This document shows positions 8,427 to 15,999 of a DNA stretch of 64,000 nt, in pieces (the stretch's first letter is position 1; each line of letters opens with the position of its first letter). Where the stretch lies: positions 16,087-80,086 of the forward strand of contig JAETNR010000016.1 in assembly GCA_021772055.1 (NCBI GenBank). Reading direction: 5' to 3'. The notes beneath the pieces are model-generated. The model was not told the origin of the DNA, searched no databases, and worked only from the letters and a program-made list of their open reading frames with translations. The position numbers and the translations under genes were made by a program. The stretch is from Blautia sp. (GTDB lineage Bacteria > Bacillota > Clostridia > Lachnospirales > Lachnospiraceae).

Positions 8427-8458
8427 GCAGTCCGTGAAAAAGGGCTGCATATTTTTTG
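8427..8458 (+). terminator. intrinsic terminator after the DUF3795 gene
   Basis: Stem GCAGTCC (8427-8433) / GGGCTGC (8442-8448), then ATTTTTTGC with six T. Confidence 0.8.
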
Positions 8459-8464
8459 CTTTTT

Positions 8465-8490
8465 TGTGACGAAAGTCTATTTGGTGCGTC
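8465..8490 (+). promoter_or_regulatory. candidate ECF-sigma promoter (autoregulation)
   Basis: TGTGAC (8465-8470), 16-bp spacer, CGTC (8487-8490). This is the AAC/CGTC-like arrangement used by group IV sigma factors, 33 bp before the start of the ECF sigma gene, suggesting the factor drives its own operon. No good sigma-A promoter is visible here. Confidence 0.5.
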
Positions 8491-8522
8491 ATATAAGCAG
8501 AAGGAGGTGAAGGGCACCGGAA

Positions 8523-9011
8523 ATGGATATAGAGGAATTGTATCATCGATATTTTACGGCTGTTTACAAATATTTATTTTCCATTTCCCAGGATAAACAT
8601 ATTGCAGAGGAACTGACACAGGAAACGTTTTTTAAAGCGCTGCAGAAAATTGACGATTTTCGGGGGCAGTGCGATGTGAGGGTGTGGCTGTGCCAGATTG
8701 GAAAACATGCATATTATGATTATTTGAGAAAAAAAGGGCGGCTGTTTTCCATAGAAGAGGAACAGGAATCTATCCAGGAACGAAGCCTGGAACAGGATCT
8801 TGAGATAAAGGAAAGCGTTTGGGGGCTTCACAGAATTTTACATGATCTGAAGGAACCGTATAAGGAAGTATTTTACCTTCGTACTTTTGGTGAAATGCCA
8901 TTCCGGGAGATCAGCAGTCTGTTTGGGAAAAGCGAGAGTTGGGCGAAAATGACCTACTTAAGGGCAAAAAAGAAAATAAGGGAGGCAATGAAAAGTGAAG
9001 ATTACATGTGA
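8523..9011 (+). CDS. ECF (group IV) RNA polymerase sigma factor
   Basis: 162 residues with sigma region 2 (YHRYFTAVYKYLFSISQDKHIAEELTQETFFKAL, then VRVWLCQIGKHAYYDYLRKKGR) and region 4 (LKEPYKEVFYLRTFGEMPFREISSLFGKSESWAKMTYLRAKKKIRE, the HTH that reads the -35). It has no region 3, as expected for ECF factors. A strong RBS AAGGAGGTGA is at 8501-8510. It overlaps the following zinc-finger anti-sigma gene by 17 bases, the normal translational coupling for such pairs. A TGTGAC-N16-CGTC promoter upstream suggests autoregulation. The inducing stress is not evident. Confidence 0.9.
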   Translation: MDIEELYHRYFTAVYKYLFSISQDKHIAEELTQETFFKALQKIDDFRGQCDVRVWLCQIGKHAYYDYLRKKGRLFSIEEEQESIQERSLEQDLEIKESVWGLHRILHDLKEPYKEVFYLRTFGEMPFREISSLFGKSESWAKMTYLRAKKKIREAMKSEDYM

Positions 9012-9249
9012 AGTGATCCGGGATCTGCTGCCATTATATGTAGATCAGATGTTAAGCTCTGACAGTTTAAAGCTGGTGGAGGAACACCTGGAAGTCTGTG
9101 AATCCTGCAGAAAGTTTTTGGAAGAGCTGCAAAAAGAATCGAATTATCCGGATATGCTGCACAAGGATAAGGAGATAGAGGAAGATGCCAGGGCGGCCTT
9201 TCGGGGGATACGCCGCACTCTTTTGAAAAAGAGGATTCTGGCGGTATGA
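8995..9249 (+). CDS. zinc-finger anti-sigma factor, truncated before its membrane segment
   Basis: 84 residues from a GTG start inside the sigma gene. The first 50 residues are a zf-HC2 anti-sigma domain: CEVIRDLLPLYVDQML, then HLEVCESCRKFL, giving the HxxxCxxC zinc motif. Full-length relatives continue into a transmembrane helix after a basic stretch of the type RRTLLKKRILAV and then an extracytoplasmic sensor domain. Here the frame stops exactly at RILAV, where the membrane helix should begin. It may therefore be a soluble anti-sigma factor, or a gene broken by a small deletion. The next ORF overlaps its stop (ATGA, 9246-9249). Confidence 0.75.
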   Translation: MKITCEVIRDLLPLYVDQMLSSDSLKLVEEHLEVCESCRKFLEELQKESNYPDMLHKDKEIEEDARAAFRGIRRTLLKKRILAV

Positions 9250-9581
9250 AAACGTATTACGGAAGGATATCTTCCATTGTTTCTCCAAATCAGAAGGTGC
9301 AGTTTCTGCGTGTCCTGGAAACTGCGGAAGTGAGGAAGAGGTATCCCTCTGAGGAATGCTTTATGCTGGTTACGGATTATGGAAACCAGATTGCCCCTGA
9401 AAAGCGGACAATACTTGATGAGGACAAACTTAGCGGAATCGAAAAGGTATATTATCTGAATGAGGAGGATGTGAATTTTCATTTTGATTATGAAAATGAG
9501 GAGATTGGAGAACAGCAGACCAGGGAATTGGAAGAAAAATCTATTCTGCTGTGGGACGCTGCGGCGGATGAAAAAGAATGA
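9246..9581 (+). CDS. hypothetical protein, possibly the detached rest of the anti-sigma factor
   Basis: 111 residues, not recognised. It is soluble, acidic towards the end (NEEDVNFHFDYENEEIGEQQ), starts at an ATGA overlap with the truncated anti-sigma gene and is overlapped by the next gene's upstream ATG at 9578. No signal peptide or membrane helix is seen. Sequence such as FMLVTDYGNQ and ILDEDKLSGIEKVYYL reads like a small mixed alpha/beta domain. Its place between an anti-sigma fragment and a lipoprotein suggests a role in the same stress or envelope circuit, or that it is the remains of the anti-sigma sensor part. No function can be given. Confidence 0.5.
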   Translation: MKTYYGRISSIVSPNQKVQFLRVLETAEVRKRYPSEECFMLVTDYGNQIAPEKRTILDEDKLSGIEKVYYLNEEDVNFHFDYENEEIGEQQTRELEEKSILLWDAAADEKE

Positions 9582-9595
9582 ACAGGAGGAAGATT

Positions 9596-9928
9596 GTGAG
9601 CAGAAGAAAATTGGCAGGAGTGTGTATGGTACTTTTAATTGCAGCGCTGACAGGATGCGGAAGCGAGGCATCTGTGCGGAAAGAAGATAAAATGATGCTG
9701 CCGGAAAACGCGAAAGCTATGGAAAATGCAGTTGGCCAGGGCTTTACGCCCCAGGAAGGTTCCCATATTGACAAGAAGGGCAATATTGTGGACAAGGAGG
9801 GAAATACCTTTAATAAAGAAGGCAAATGGCAGATTCCCGAGGGCGGCCGCGTAGACTCCAAAGGCCGGATTATTGACAAAAACGGCCGTGTGATGGGCGG
9901 CGGAGCCACCGTAGGTTCTGTAGGATAA
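9596..9928 (+). CDS. small lipoprotein with DKxGxIVDKEG-type repeats
   Basis: 110 residues from GTG 9596, chosen over ATG 9578 because AGGAGG (9584-9589) is spaced 6 nt from the GTG. It has a basic N-terminus, a hydrophobic stretch and a lipobox IAALTGC, so it is a predicted lipoprotein anchored on the outer face of the membrane. The mature part contains short repeats (IDKKGNIVDKEGN, FNKEGKW, VDSKGRIIDKNGRV) that look like turns of a beta-hairpin repeat. It ends in a glycine-rich tail. Last intact gene of the ECF sigma set and likely part of its regulon; no specific function is known to me. Confidence 0.7.
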   Translation: MSRRKLAGVCMVLLIAALTGCGSEASVRKEDKMMLPENAKAMENAVGQGFTPQEGSHIDKKGNIVDKEGNTFNKEGKWQIPEGGRVDSKGRIIDKNGRVMGGGATVGSVG

Positions 9929-9936
9929 AATACAAA

Positions 9937-10843
9937 GATACTTTTCCCGGGAGCCATGGATTTGTAACCAGAGAGACGAACTGGAGTTATGATACGGACG
10001 GAATCTGGCCCGCAAAAAATCCTGCCTGGAGAGAAGCTTTTCAGGATCGTGCAGCCAGGCTTTATGAGAGGGATAAAAATCATACCTGTGTGGTGATGTT
10101 CAGCCTTGGAAATGAAAGCAATTATGGAGATAATTTTGCTGCCATGAGCAATTATATCAGGGAGCGGGAAGGGGTAAGAACCGGATTCCGCAGGCTGATT
10201 CATTATGAAAATACTTATAATAATAATCCGCAGAAAAAAGACCCGGATACAGTGGATGTAGTCAGCCGGATGTACTGGACTCCCGGAGAAATGCAGAACT
10301 ATCATGATAGATTCCGGAGAGCCGGTATGGCACTTATCTTCGTCTTTCCATGTGGAATCATGATGGAAAAGAAATCGCGTTTGAGCAGATAGAACTTGGC
10401 ACACCGCAGCTGCAGGAGAATGGAAAGGGCAGTGCACAGATTAAAGAAAAGGGAGAGTTTGCCCTGATCAAAGGAGAAGATTTCTGTTATCGCTTCAATC
10501 TGCACTACGGCTGGCTGGAAATGAGAGCAATGCCCAAAAGGAATATGTACCATATGTCAAGCCCCAGGAACACGGAAGCCACTATAATACCAAATACCTG
10601 AAGATCGGAAAATATGCTTTTGTATCACGTCAGGGCTTTTCCTGCAATGTATCAGAGTATACATCACAGGAGCTGACGGAAAAAGCCCATGGATTTGAAC
10701 TTTCAAAAGATGAATACACCAATGTGAGGATTGACTATAAAGTCAGCGGCATCGGTTCCGCAAGCTGCGGTCCGGAACTTATGGATAAATATAGAATGAA
10801 TGACGGGCATGTGCATTTTGCATTTTCCATTATTCGGGAGTGA
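9937..10843 (+). pseudogene. decayed GH2 beta-galactosidase (C-terminal half, several lesions)
   Basis: The stretch encodes LacZ-type GH2 sequence in three successive frames. Frame one (about 9943-10392) begins inside the catalytic barrel and reads GSHGFVTRETNW, WPAKNPAWREAFQDRA and VVMFSLGNESNYGDN, containing the catalytic Glu of the SLGNES motif. After RRAG a deletion shifts to a second frame (10320-10540, YGTYLRLSMWNHDG, FCYRFNLHYGWLE). A third frame (about 10525-10843) has the small-chain domain: PYVKPQEHGSHYNTKY, TNVRIDYKVSGIGSASCGP, VHFAFSII. The N-terminal sugar-binding and Ig-like domains are gone. It is not expressed as a working enzyme. Confidence 0.85.
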
Positions 10844-10929
10844 TAGGGCAAACATAAAAGTTGACTTTAGGAATCAGATGTATATACTGAAATAAGAGCA
10901 GAATACGAAAGACAAAGGAGATTAAAAAA

Positions 10930-12414
10930 ATGGCGTGTACAACAATGCTTGTTGGAAAAAAAGCAACTTATGACGGATCTACAATGATCGCAAGAAATGA
11001 CGATTCCTGTTCCGGACGTTTTACCCCGAAGAAGTTTGTGGTAGTTCATCCGGAAGAACAGCCTGTACTTTATAAATCTGTCATTTCCCACGTGGAGATC
11101 GCGCTCCCGGAAAATCCCATGCGATATACCTCTATGCCAAATGCTTTGAAGGGGGAGGGAATCTGGGCAGGAAGCGGAGTCAATGAGGCGCAGGTAGGGA
11201 TTACCGCGACCGAGACGATCACCTCCAATCCCCGGGTACTGGGAGCAGATCCCCTGGTGGTTTACCAGCCGGCAAAAGACGGAAACGAAGAAGTCCCGGG
11301 AGGAATTGGGGAAGAGGATATTGTTTCCATAGTTCTTCCTTATATTCACAGTGCCAGAGAAGGCGTGCAGAGACTGGGAAGCCTTCTGGAAAAGTACGGT
11401 ACATATGAAATGAATGGAATTGCCTTTCAGGATAAAGATGAAATATGGTGGCTGGAAACCATTGGCGGACATCATTGGATCGCAAGGCGTGTTCCGGATG
11501 ATGCTTACGTGGTAATGCCAAATCAGCTTGGACTGGATCAGTTTGACCTGGAGGATGCACTGAATGAACAGAAAGAATATATGTGTTCTTCGGATATGCG
11601 GGAATTTATAGAGAAAAATCATCTTGACCTTTCCCTTGATGGAAAACTGAATCCCAGAGATGCTTTTGGAAGTCATGATGACTCGGATCATGTATATAAC
11701 ACACCCCGTGCATGGTATATGCTGCGCTGCATGAATCCCCGGACAAAAATATGGGACGGGTCTAATGCGGAATATTCTCCCATTTCAGATGATCTGCCCT
11801 GGTGCATGGTTCCGGAGAAAAAGATTACCGCAGAAGATGTAAAGTATGTGCTTTCCTCCCATTATCAGGGAACGCCCTATGATCCGTACGGATCCTATGG
11901 GGACAATTCCATGCAGGGAGCCTATCGTTCCATCGGAATCAACAGGAATGATTTTATTTCTCTGATCCAGATGCGGCCGGAACACGAGAAGGACAGCAGA
12001 ACCATTGAGTGGGTTGCCTATGCTTCCAATGCCTTTAATGCCATGGTTCCATTTTATGCGGATGTAGAAGAGACACCGGAGTATCTTTCCAATACTACGG
12101 GAGCGGTTTCCACAGATAATTTTTATTGGACAAGCAGAATGATTGCTGCCATGGCGGATGCTTCCTACAAAAGCTCTGTTTTCCATGTGGAGCGCTATCA
12201 GGAGTATGTGGCTTCCAAAGGGCATGAACTGATCTGCCGCTATGATGCATTGCTGGAACAGGAGAAAGATGCAGAAAAGCGCATGGCCTTGAAAAAAGAA
12301 GCAAATGAGGAAATCGCAAAGATGCTGAAGGAGACTTCCCTGGATACGCTGGATAAAGTCTTATATGAACTGAGCTGCCAGATGAAAAATGCATATTCAA
12401 GGTCGGATGCGTGA
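10930..12414 (+). CDS. C69-family dipeptidase
   Basis: 494 residues of the peptidase U34/C69 (PepDA) family. It begins MACTTMLVGKKATYDGSTMIARNDD; Cys3 should become the N-terminal nucleophile after autoprocessing, as in other Ntn hydrolases of this family. Other typical parts are WAGSGVNEAQVGITATETI, DEIWWLETIGGHHWIARR, YVVMPNQLGLDQFD and NTPRAWYMLRCMNP. It cleaves dipeptides and is cytoplasmic or secreted depending on strain; no clear signal peptide is seen. RBS AAAGGAG is 10 nt before the ATG. It stands alone between the GH2 relic and the convergent Rpn gene. Confidence 0.88.
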   Translation: MACTTMLVGKKATYDGSTMIARNDDSCSGRFTPKKFVVVHPEEQPVLYKSVISHVEIALPENPMRYTSMPNALKGEGIWAGSGVNEAQVGITATETITSNPRVLGADPLVVYQPAKDGNEEVPGGIGEEDIVSIVLPYIHSAREGVQRLGSLLEKYGTYEMNGIAFQDKDEIWWLETIGGHHWIARRVPDDAYVVMPNQLGLDQFDLEDALNEQKEYMCSSDMREFIEKNHLDLSLDGKLNPRDAFGSHDDSDHVYNTPRAWYMLRCMNPRTKIWDGSNAEYSPISDDLPWCMVPEKKITAEDVKYVLSSHYQGTPYDPYGSYGDNSMQGAYRSIGINRNDFISLIQMRPEHEKDSRTIEWVAYASNAFNAMVPFYADVEETPEYLSNTTGAVSTDNFYWTSRMIAAMADASYKSSVFHVERYQEYVASKGHELICRYDALLEQEKDAEKRMALKKEANEEIAKMLKETSLDTLDKVLYELSCQMKNAYSRSDA

Positions 12415-12443
12415 GAGAGTGAGCGCATATCTGTAAACCCCTC

Positions 12444-12463
12444 GCCCCTCAGGATTGAGGGGC
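12444..12463. terminator. hairpin between convergent genes
   Basis: Perfect 8-bp stem GCCCCTCA (12444-12451) / TGAGGGGC (12456-12463) with a GGAT loop, lying between the stops of the C69 peptidase and the Rpn gene. There is no T tract on either side, so terminator function is only likely. Confidence 0.5.
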
Positions 12464-12486
12464 ATGGGTGAGATAATTTGTTACGG

Positions 12487-13668
12487 TTATTTCCAATAAA
12501 GTTCCAACAGTTTTTCTGCATCTGCCTCTTCCAGGGTATATTTTTCCATGATATGCTGTATGGCACTTTTACGGTCAGGAAGGAATTTCTGAAGGAGTTC
12601 AATATAATCAGCGGTCATCTGTTGTTTCATAGCCTTTGCTGCATCGGCTTCTGCTTTTGCTGCATCAGTTTCTGCTTTCGATGCCTTAAGCTGCTCCAGA
12701 GCATCCTGGAGTTCTTTCCGGGCTTCAGCCGTTTGCTTCCGTTCCCACTGGATGTCCATTTTTTCCATATTTTCAAATAGATACCCCATTTTCTTTTCAC
12801 TCCTTATCTTACTGATGTAAGTATCTGATTCCTCTTCCGGTACGTTCAGCCTTCGGCAAAGACTCGCGGTAATTCTGGCAATGACATCGACGGCACTTTG
12901 GGGAGTATCCGCCAAAATGGAGTCTACCTTATCCGGATCGATATCATGCAGTTCCCGGAAGTCTGCTGCTTCCTGCACTTTGTTCAGTATCATCAGAAGG
13001 GACATACCATCGCCCTGTTCCAGGAGGGCCTGGTTTGTATAATCCCGAACGCGGATGACCCGGTAGGCAAAATCCGGGATGTATTTGTCCAATGCTTCCC
13101 CCATATCCGTCACGCGGCTTTTGAGGTTCAGATCTGCAGTCCAGGCTCCCTTTCCTTCATAGTACACCAGAGGGAAGATGAAGGGATAGCGGAAGTCTTT
13201 GTTGTGACAGTTCCATCCATACTTGCTTTTGATCTCTTTTTCCCAGTCTTTCCAGATACACACCATATAGGTGAGAAGCTGCATGGACACGTTGTGGTCT
13301 ACAGAGCTTTTGTGGTCAATGAGCGGGACGATGTAAATGGGCAGTTCATTCGTCCCCGGGTTCTGCCTGATGCGTACCACTGTGTCTGAATTCAGCTCCA
13401 CTTCATCAAAAGTATGGTAGCGCAGGGAAACCGTTTCAATATCCTCCGGCTGCACATTCTGAAATTGCGGCAGGCCGGAAAAATCGCGAAGAAACTGGGC
13501 ACAGAGTATAGGATTCTCAAAAATGCGCTTGCTGTTTACGTCTGCGTTTTGGAAAGTGCTGCTGTCCGTTTCTGAAGGAGAAACCGGCTGTTTCTCTGCT
13601 GCTTTTATGGCAGAACTTTTTACGTTGTTGGCTTTGATACGGCGTTTGTTTTTGTTGTTTTTCCTCAT
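12487..13668 (-). CDS. Rpn-family recombination-promoting nuclease / PD-(D/E)XK transposase-like protein
   Basis: 393 residues from ATG 13668 (AAAGGAGGATCT just upstream; the longer frame to 13767 has no RBS). The N-terminal ~70 residues are basic and Ser/Gln rich. Residues ~80-260 match the transposase_31/Rpn PD-(D/E)XK nuclease fold: SLRYHTFDEVELNSDTVVRI, then ELPIYIVPLIDHKSSVDHNVSMQLLTYM with the Asp-x-Lys active-site pair, and YPFIFPLVYYEGKGAW. The C-terminal third is a coiled coil rich in AKAEADAAKA repeats. Rpn proteins of E. coli are DNA endonucleases that stimulate RecA-independent recombination. A palindromic element lies 250 bp upstream in the same sense. Confidence 0.8.
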   Translation of the reverse strand: MRKNNKNKRRIKANNVKSSAIKAAEKQPVSPSETDSSTFQNADVNSKRIFENPILCAQFLRDFSGLPQFQNVQPEDIETVSLRYHTFDEVELNSDTVVRIRQNPGTNELPIYIVPLIDHKSSVDHNVSMQLLTYMVCIWKDWEKEIKSKYGWNCHNKDFRYPFIFPLVYYEGKGAWTADLNLKSRVTDMGEALDKYIPDFAYRVIRVRDYTNQALLEQGDGMSLLMILNKVQEAADFRELHDIDPDKVDSILADTPQSAVDVIARITASLCRRLNVPEEESDTYISKIRSEKKMGYLFENMEKMDIQWERKQTAEARKELQDALEQLKASKAETDAAKAEADAAKAMKQQMTADYIELLQKFLPDRKSAIQHIMEKYTLEEADAEKLLELYWK

Positions 13669-13919
13669 AGATCCTCCTTTGATAATAGGGATACAGGAGG
13701 AAAAATGCTTTCCGCCTGCATTGTGGGTAATATTGGAATAATTTGGCGAAAAGCCTGAAATATTCATCTGCGGCAGGAGGAAACCTGCACGAAAAAGATG
13801 AAGTTCTCTTATGTAGGAGACATCTTAAGTTGTTAATTATATCTGAACATATTGTACTATGAAATCGATTTGGATGCAACTACTTTATAATTATTTAATA
13901 AAAAAACTGCGTTAGCGTG
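13669..13919. other. AT-rich spacer upstream of the Rpn gene
   Basis: No convincing gene is visible. The spacer carries the Rpn RBS on the minus strand (AAAGGAGG near 13675-13682) and a run of A/T around 13885-13910. With the palindromic element that follows, it makes a 600-base stretch without protein-coding genes. Confidence 0.5.
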
Positions 13920-14177
13920 TTACATTTCATGGGGTGGAGAAGGGAGGAACGGACGCCTGACTATGTGGGATGCGGTTTCGGAGCACAAGAAACAGTAAGT
14001 TCCCTATACTTCTGCTAAAAACGTTCAGAAAATCCGTGAACTCGCCTAACGGCTCAGACAGCACAGATTTTCTGAACAACGCAAAAGTACTGGAAACAAA
14101 CTGTTTCTAAGGCTCCTGCAAGTGCATCCCACATAGTCAGGCGTCCGTTCCTCCCTTCCCCACCCCATGAAATGTAA
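13920..14177 (-). repeat. 258-nt palindromic element, copy 1
   Basis: Outer arms 13920-13973 and 14124-14177 (54 nt each) are inverted repeats with one mismatch. Inner stem GTTCAGAAAATCCGTG (14023-14038) pairs with CACAGATTTTCTGAAC (14062-14077) around a 23-nt loop. Between outer and inner stems the flanks are also partly complementary (GGAGC...AGAAACAGT against ACTGTTTCT...GCTCC), so almost the whole unit folds on itself. A second copy lies inverted at 61842-62091; the central ~155 nt are closely similar while the outer arms differ. Minus strand is given because the mismatches become G-U pairs when transcribed that way, and it points at the Rpn gene. Identity unknown: structured RNA or MITE-like hairpin element. 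Confidence 0.85.
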
Positions 14178-14273
14178 GTGGTGTTATTGGTTTACTGAAA
14201 AAAGCCGGGATATTTTGCTGGAGTATTCTGGAAGATTGTGTTAGAATTTCCGTAATGAAAGGATGACCATATT

Positions 14274-15407
14274 ATGAAACCAATGGAAGAATACATACAG
14301 GAAAATCAGGAGACGGCAGTGGAGCTTCTTCGGGAGCTCTGCCGGATTCCCGCCCCCAGTCATCACGAGGAACGCAGGGCTGAGTTCATCAAAGACTGGC
14401 TTTGTGCTCAGGGGGCAGAGGGCGTTTTTATTGATGAGGCAAAGAATGTAATTTATCCGTACGAATGGGAGGAAGGCCGTCCTGTGGCGTTGTTTATGGC
14501 ACATACGGACACTGTATTTCCGGATACGGAGTCCATGGGAGTCTTTGAAAAGGATGGAAAGATGTTTTCTCCCGGAGTGGGAGACGATACTGCCAATGTG
14601 GCAATTCTTATGATGGTGGCAGGATATGTGGCCCAGTATCACCCCAAAGCAAAATGCAGCGTGGTTTTTGCAGCAAACTCCTGCGAAGAAGGGCTTGGCA
14701 ACCTGAAAGGCTCCAAGGCACTGATAAAACGTTACGGGGACAATTTATGCCAGGTAATTTCCTTTGACGGCTATATGGATGAAGTATGTAACTGTGCTGT
14801 GGGATCCATGCGCTACAGGGTGGAAGTAAAAACAGAAGGAGGACATTCCTACGCTGATTTCGGAAACAGGAACGCTCTTGCAGAGCTTGCGGCTGTGATT
14901 CAAAAGCTGTACCAGTATCAGGTACCCGCAGACGGCAGCAAAACCACCTACAATGTGGGTCTGGTAAAAGGAGGAACCTCAGTAAATACCATTGCACAGC
15001 AGGCAGAGATGCTCTATGAATTCCGTTCAGACAATCTGGAAAGCATGAATCAGGTAAAGGAATATTTTGAAGAAGTCATTAATGCTTTCCGGGCTGATGG
15101 GCTTGAAGTGAACGTGGAGCTTATCGGAGAACGCCCATGCGGCAGAAAAAGTGACAAGGATCCCAGGCAGGAATCGCTTTCTGCTTTCTGCAGGGATGTG
15201 ATTTATGAAAAGACAGGGAAAATGCCGGGTTTTACTTCTTCATCCACAGACTGCAATATTCCGTTTTCCCTGGGAATCCCTGCGGCGACCCTTGGCCTTT
15301 GCCTGGGGGAGAAACCTCACACCAGAGAGGAATGGATCTATGTGGACAGCCTGAAAACGGGATTTGCCATCGGGGCGGCTTTGGTTCTGGAGCGTTTTGA
15401 GGTTTGA
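14274..15407 (+). CDS. M20-family metallopeptidase
   Basis: 377 residues, cytoplasmic. The zinc-site motifs of the M20 (ArgE/DapE/PepT/CPG2) family are visible: MAHTDTV (His77, Asp79), GVGDDTANVA (bridging Asp near 109), AANSCEEGLGN (catalytic Glu and zinc Glu near 143-144) and the dimerisation-domain start GSMRYRVEVKTEGGHSY. The final zinc ligand region is atypical (SSSTDCNIPF, then EKPHTREEWI, which supplies the last His). Family members hydrolyse acylated amino acids or small peptides; this one cannot be assigned more exactly. Monocistronic, starting 97 bp after palindromic element copy 1. Confidence 0.85.
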   Translation: MKPMEEYIQENQETAVELLRELCRIPAPSHHEERRAEFIKDWLCAQGAEGVFIDEAKNVIYPYEWEEGRPVALFMAHTDTVFPDTESMGVFEKDGKMFSPGVGDDTANVAILMMVAGYVAQYHPKAKCSVVFAANSCEEGLGNLKGSKALIKRYGDNLCQVISFDGYMDEVCNCAVGSMRYRVEVKTEGGHSYADFGNRNALAELAAVIQKLYQYQVPADGSKTTYNVGLVKGGTSVNTIAQQAEMLYEFRSDNLESMNQVKEYFEEVINAFRADGLEVNVELIGERPCGRKSDKDPRQESLSAFCRDVIYEKTGKMPGFTSSSTDCNIPFSLGIPAATLGLCLGEKPHTREEWIYVDSLKTGFAIGAALVLERFEV

Positions 15408-15432
15408 TGGCGTGCATTTTCTTGGAAAAGGC

Positions 15433-15462
15433 TTGACTTTCCTATATCTGCTGTGTTAAAAT
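15433..15462 (+). promoter_or_regulatory. sigma-A promoter of rpmG-secE-nusG-rplK-rplA
   Basis: TTGACT (15433-15438), 18-bp spacer, TAAAAT (15457-15462). It lies about 110 bp before the GTG of rpmG, leaving a leader of roughly 100 nt. Confidence 0.7.
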
Positions 15463-15570
15463 GTACAAGCGACATGGAAGTTAGGTCTTTTTTTTATGCC
15501 CGAAAATGAAACGGATACATTTTCTGCAGATGAGAAGACTGTGCAAATGAAAACACTGGAGGTGGAAGTT

Positions 15571-15720
15571 GTGCGCGTTAAGATTACTTTAGCATGTACT
15601 GAGTGCAAGCAGCGTAACTACAATATGACTAAGGAAAAGAAGAACCATCCTGAGAGATTGGAAACGAAGAAATATTGTAAGTTTTGTCACAGACACACAA
15701 TGCACAAGGAAACAAAATAA
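15571..15720 (+). CDS. rpmG: 50S ribosomal protein L33
   Basis: 49 residues beginning [19 protein letters not shown] and ending [14 protein letters not shown], the exact L33 length and sequence, with the two zinc pairs CTEC and CKFC intact (the zinc-binding C+ form). The start is a GTG at 15571 with GGAGGTGG at 15558-15565; the longer in-frame ATG at 15496 would add 25 residues not found in the family. L33 sits near the E site of the large subunit. First gene of the secE-nusG-rplKA operon, the normal order in Clostridia. Confidence 0.97.
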   Translation: MRVKITLACTECKQRNYNMTKEKKNHPERLETKKYCKFCHRHTMHKETK

Positions 15721-15773
15721 TCCCAAAGTAACTATGATTGGATAGTTGCTCACGAGAATTGTGAGGTCACGCA

Positions 15774-15983
15774 ATGCAAGAAAAGGAAAAATCTGCTGGC
15801 AAAGGCCAGAAGAAAAATTGGTTTCAGGGACTTCAATCAGAATTTAAAAAGATTGTTTGGACAGACAGAGACACCCTGGTAAAACAGACTGTTGCAGTAG
15901 TTGTGATTACTGTGATTCTGGGGGCACTCATCAGTATTATGGATGCAGGTATTCTGGAAGTCATTAATCTTTTAATGAAATAA
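15774..15983 (+). CDS. secE: preprotein translocase subunit SecE
   Basis: 69 residues with the single-span Gram-positive SecE layout: a basic amphipathic helix (WFQGLQSEFKKIVWTDRDTLVKQT) followed by one membrane segment (VAVVVITVILGALISIMDAGILEVI). It clamps SecY in the SecYEG channel. It lies between rpmG and nusG, as is standard. RBS GAGGTCACGC is weak; the ATG at 15774 aligns with the family. Confidence 0.95.
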   Translation: MQEKEKSAGKGQKKNWFQGLQSEFKKIVWTDRDTLVKQTVAVVVITVILGALISIMDAGILEVINLLMK

Positions 15984-15999
15984 GGACAAAGGTGATTGT

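Noticed and set aside
12478..13389. Plus-strand ORFs opposite the Rpn gene
   Set aside because: They are shadows of the minus-strand gene; composition is biased and there is no RBS.
13920..14177. Palindromic element as an ordinary bidirectional terminator
   Set aside because: Arms of over 100 nt, conserved loop, no T tracts, and a second copy elsewhere make a terminator an insufficient explanation.
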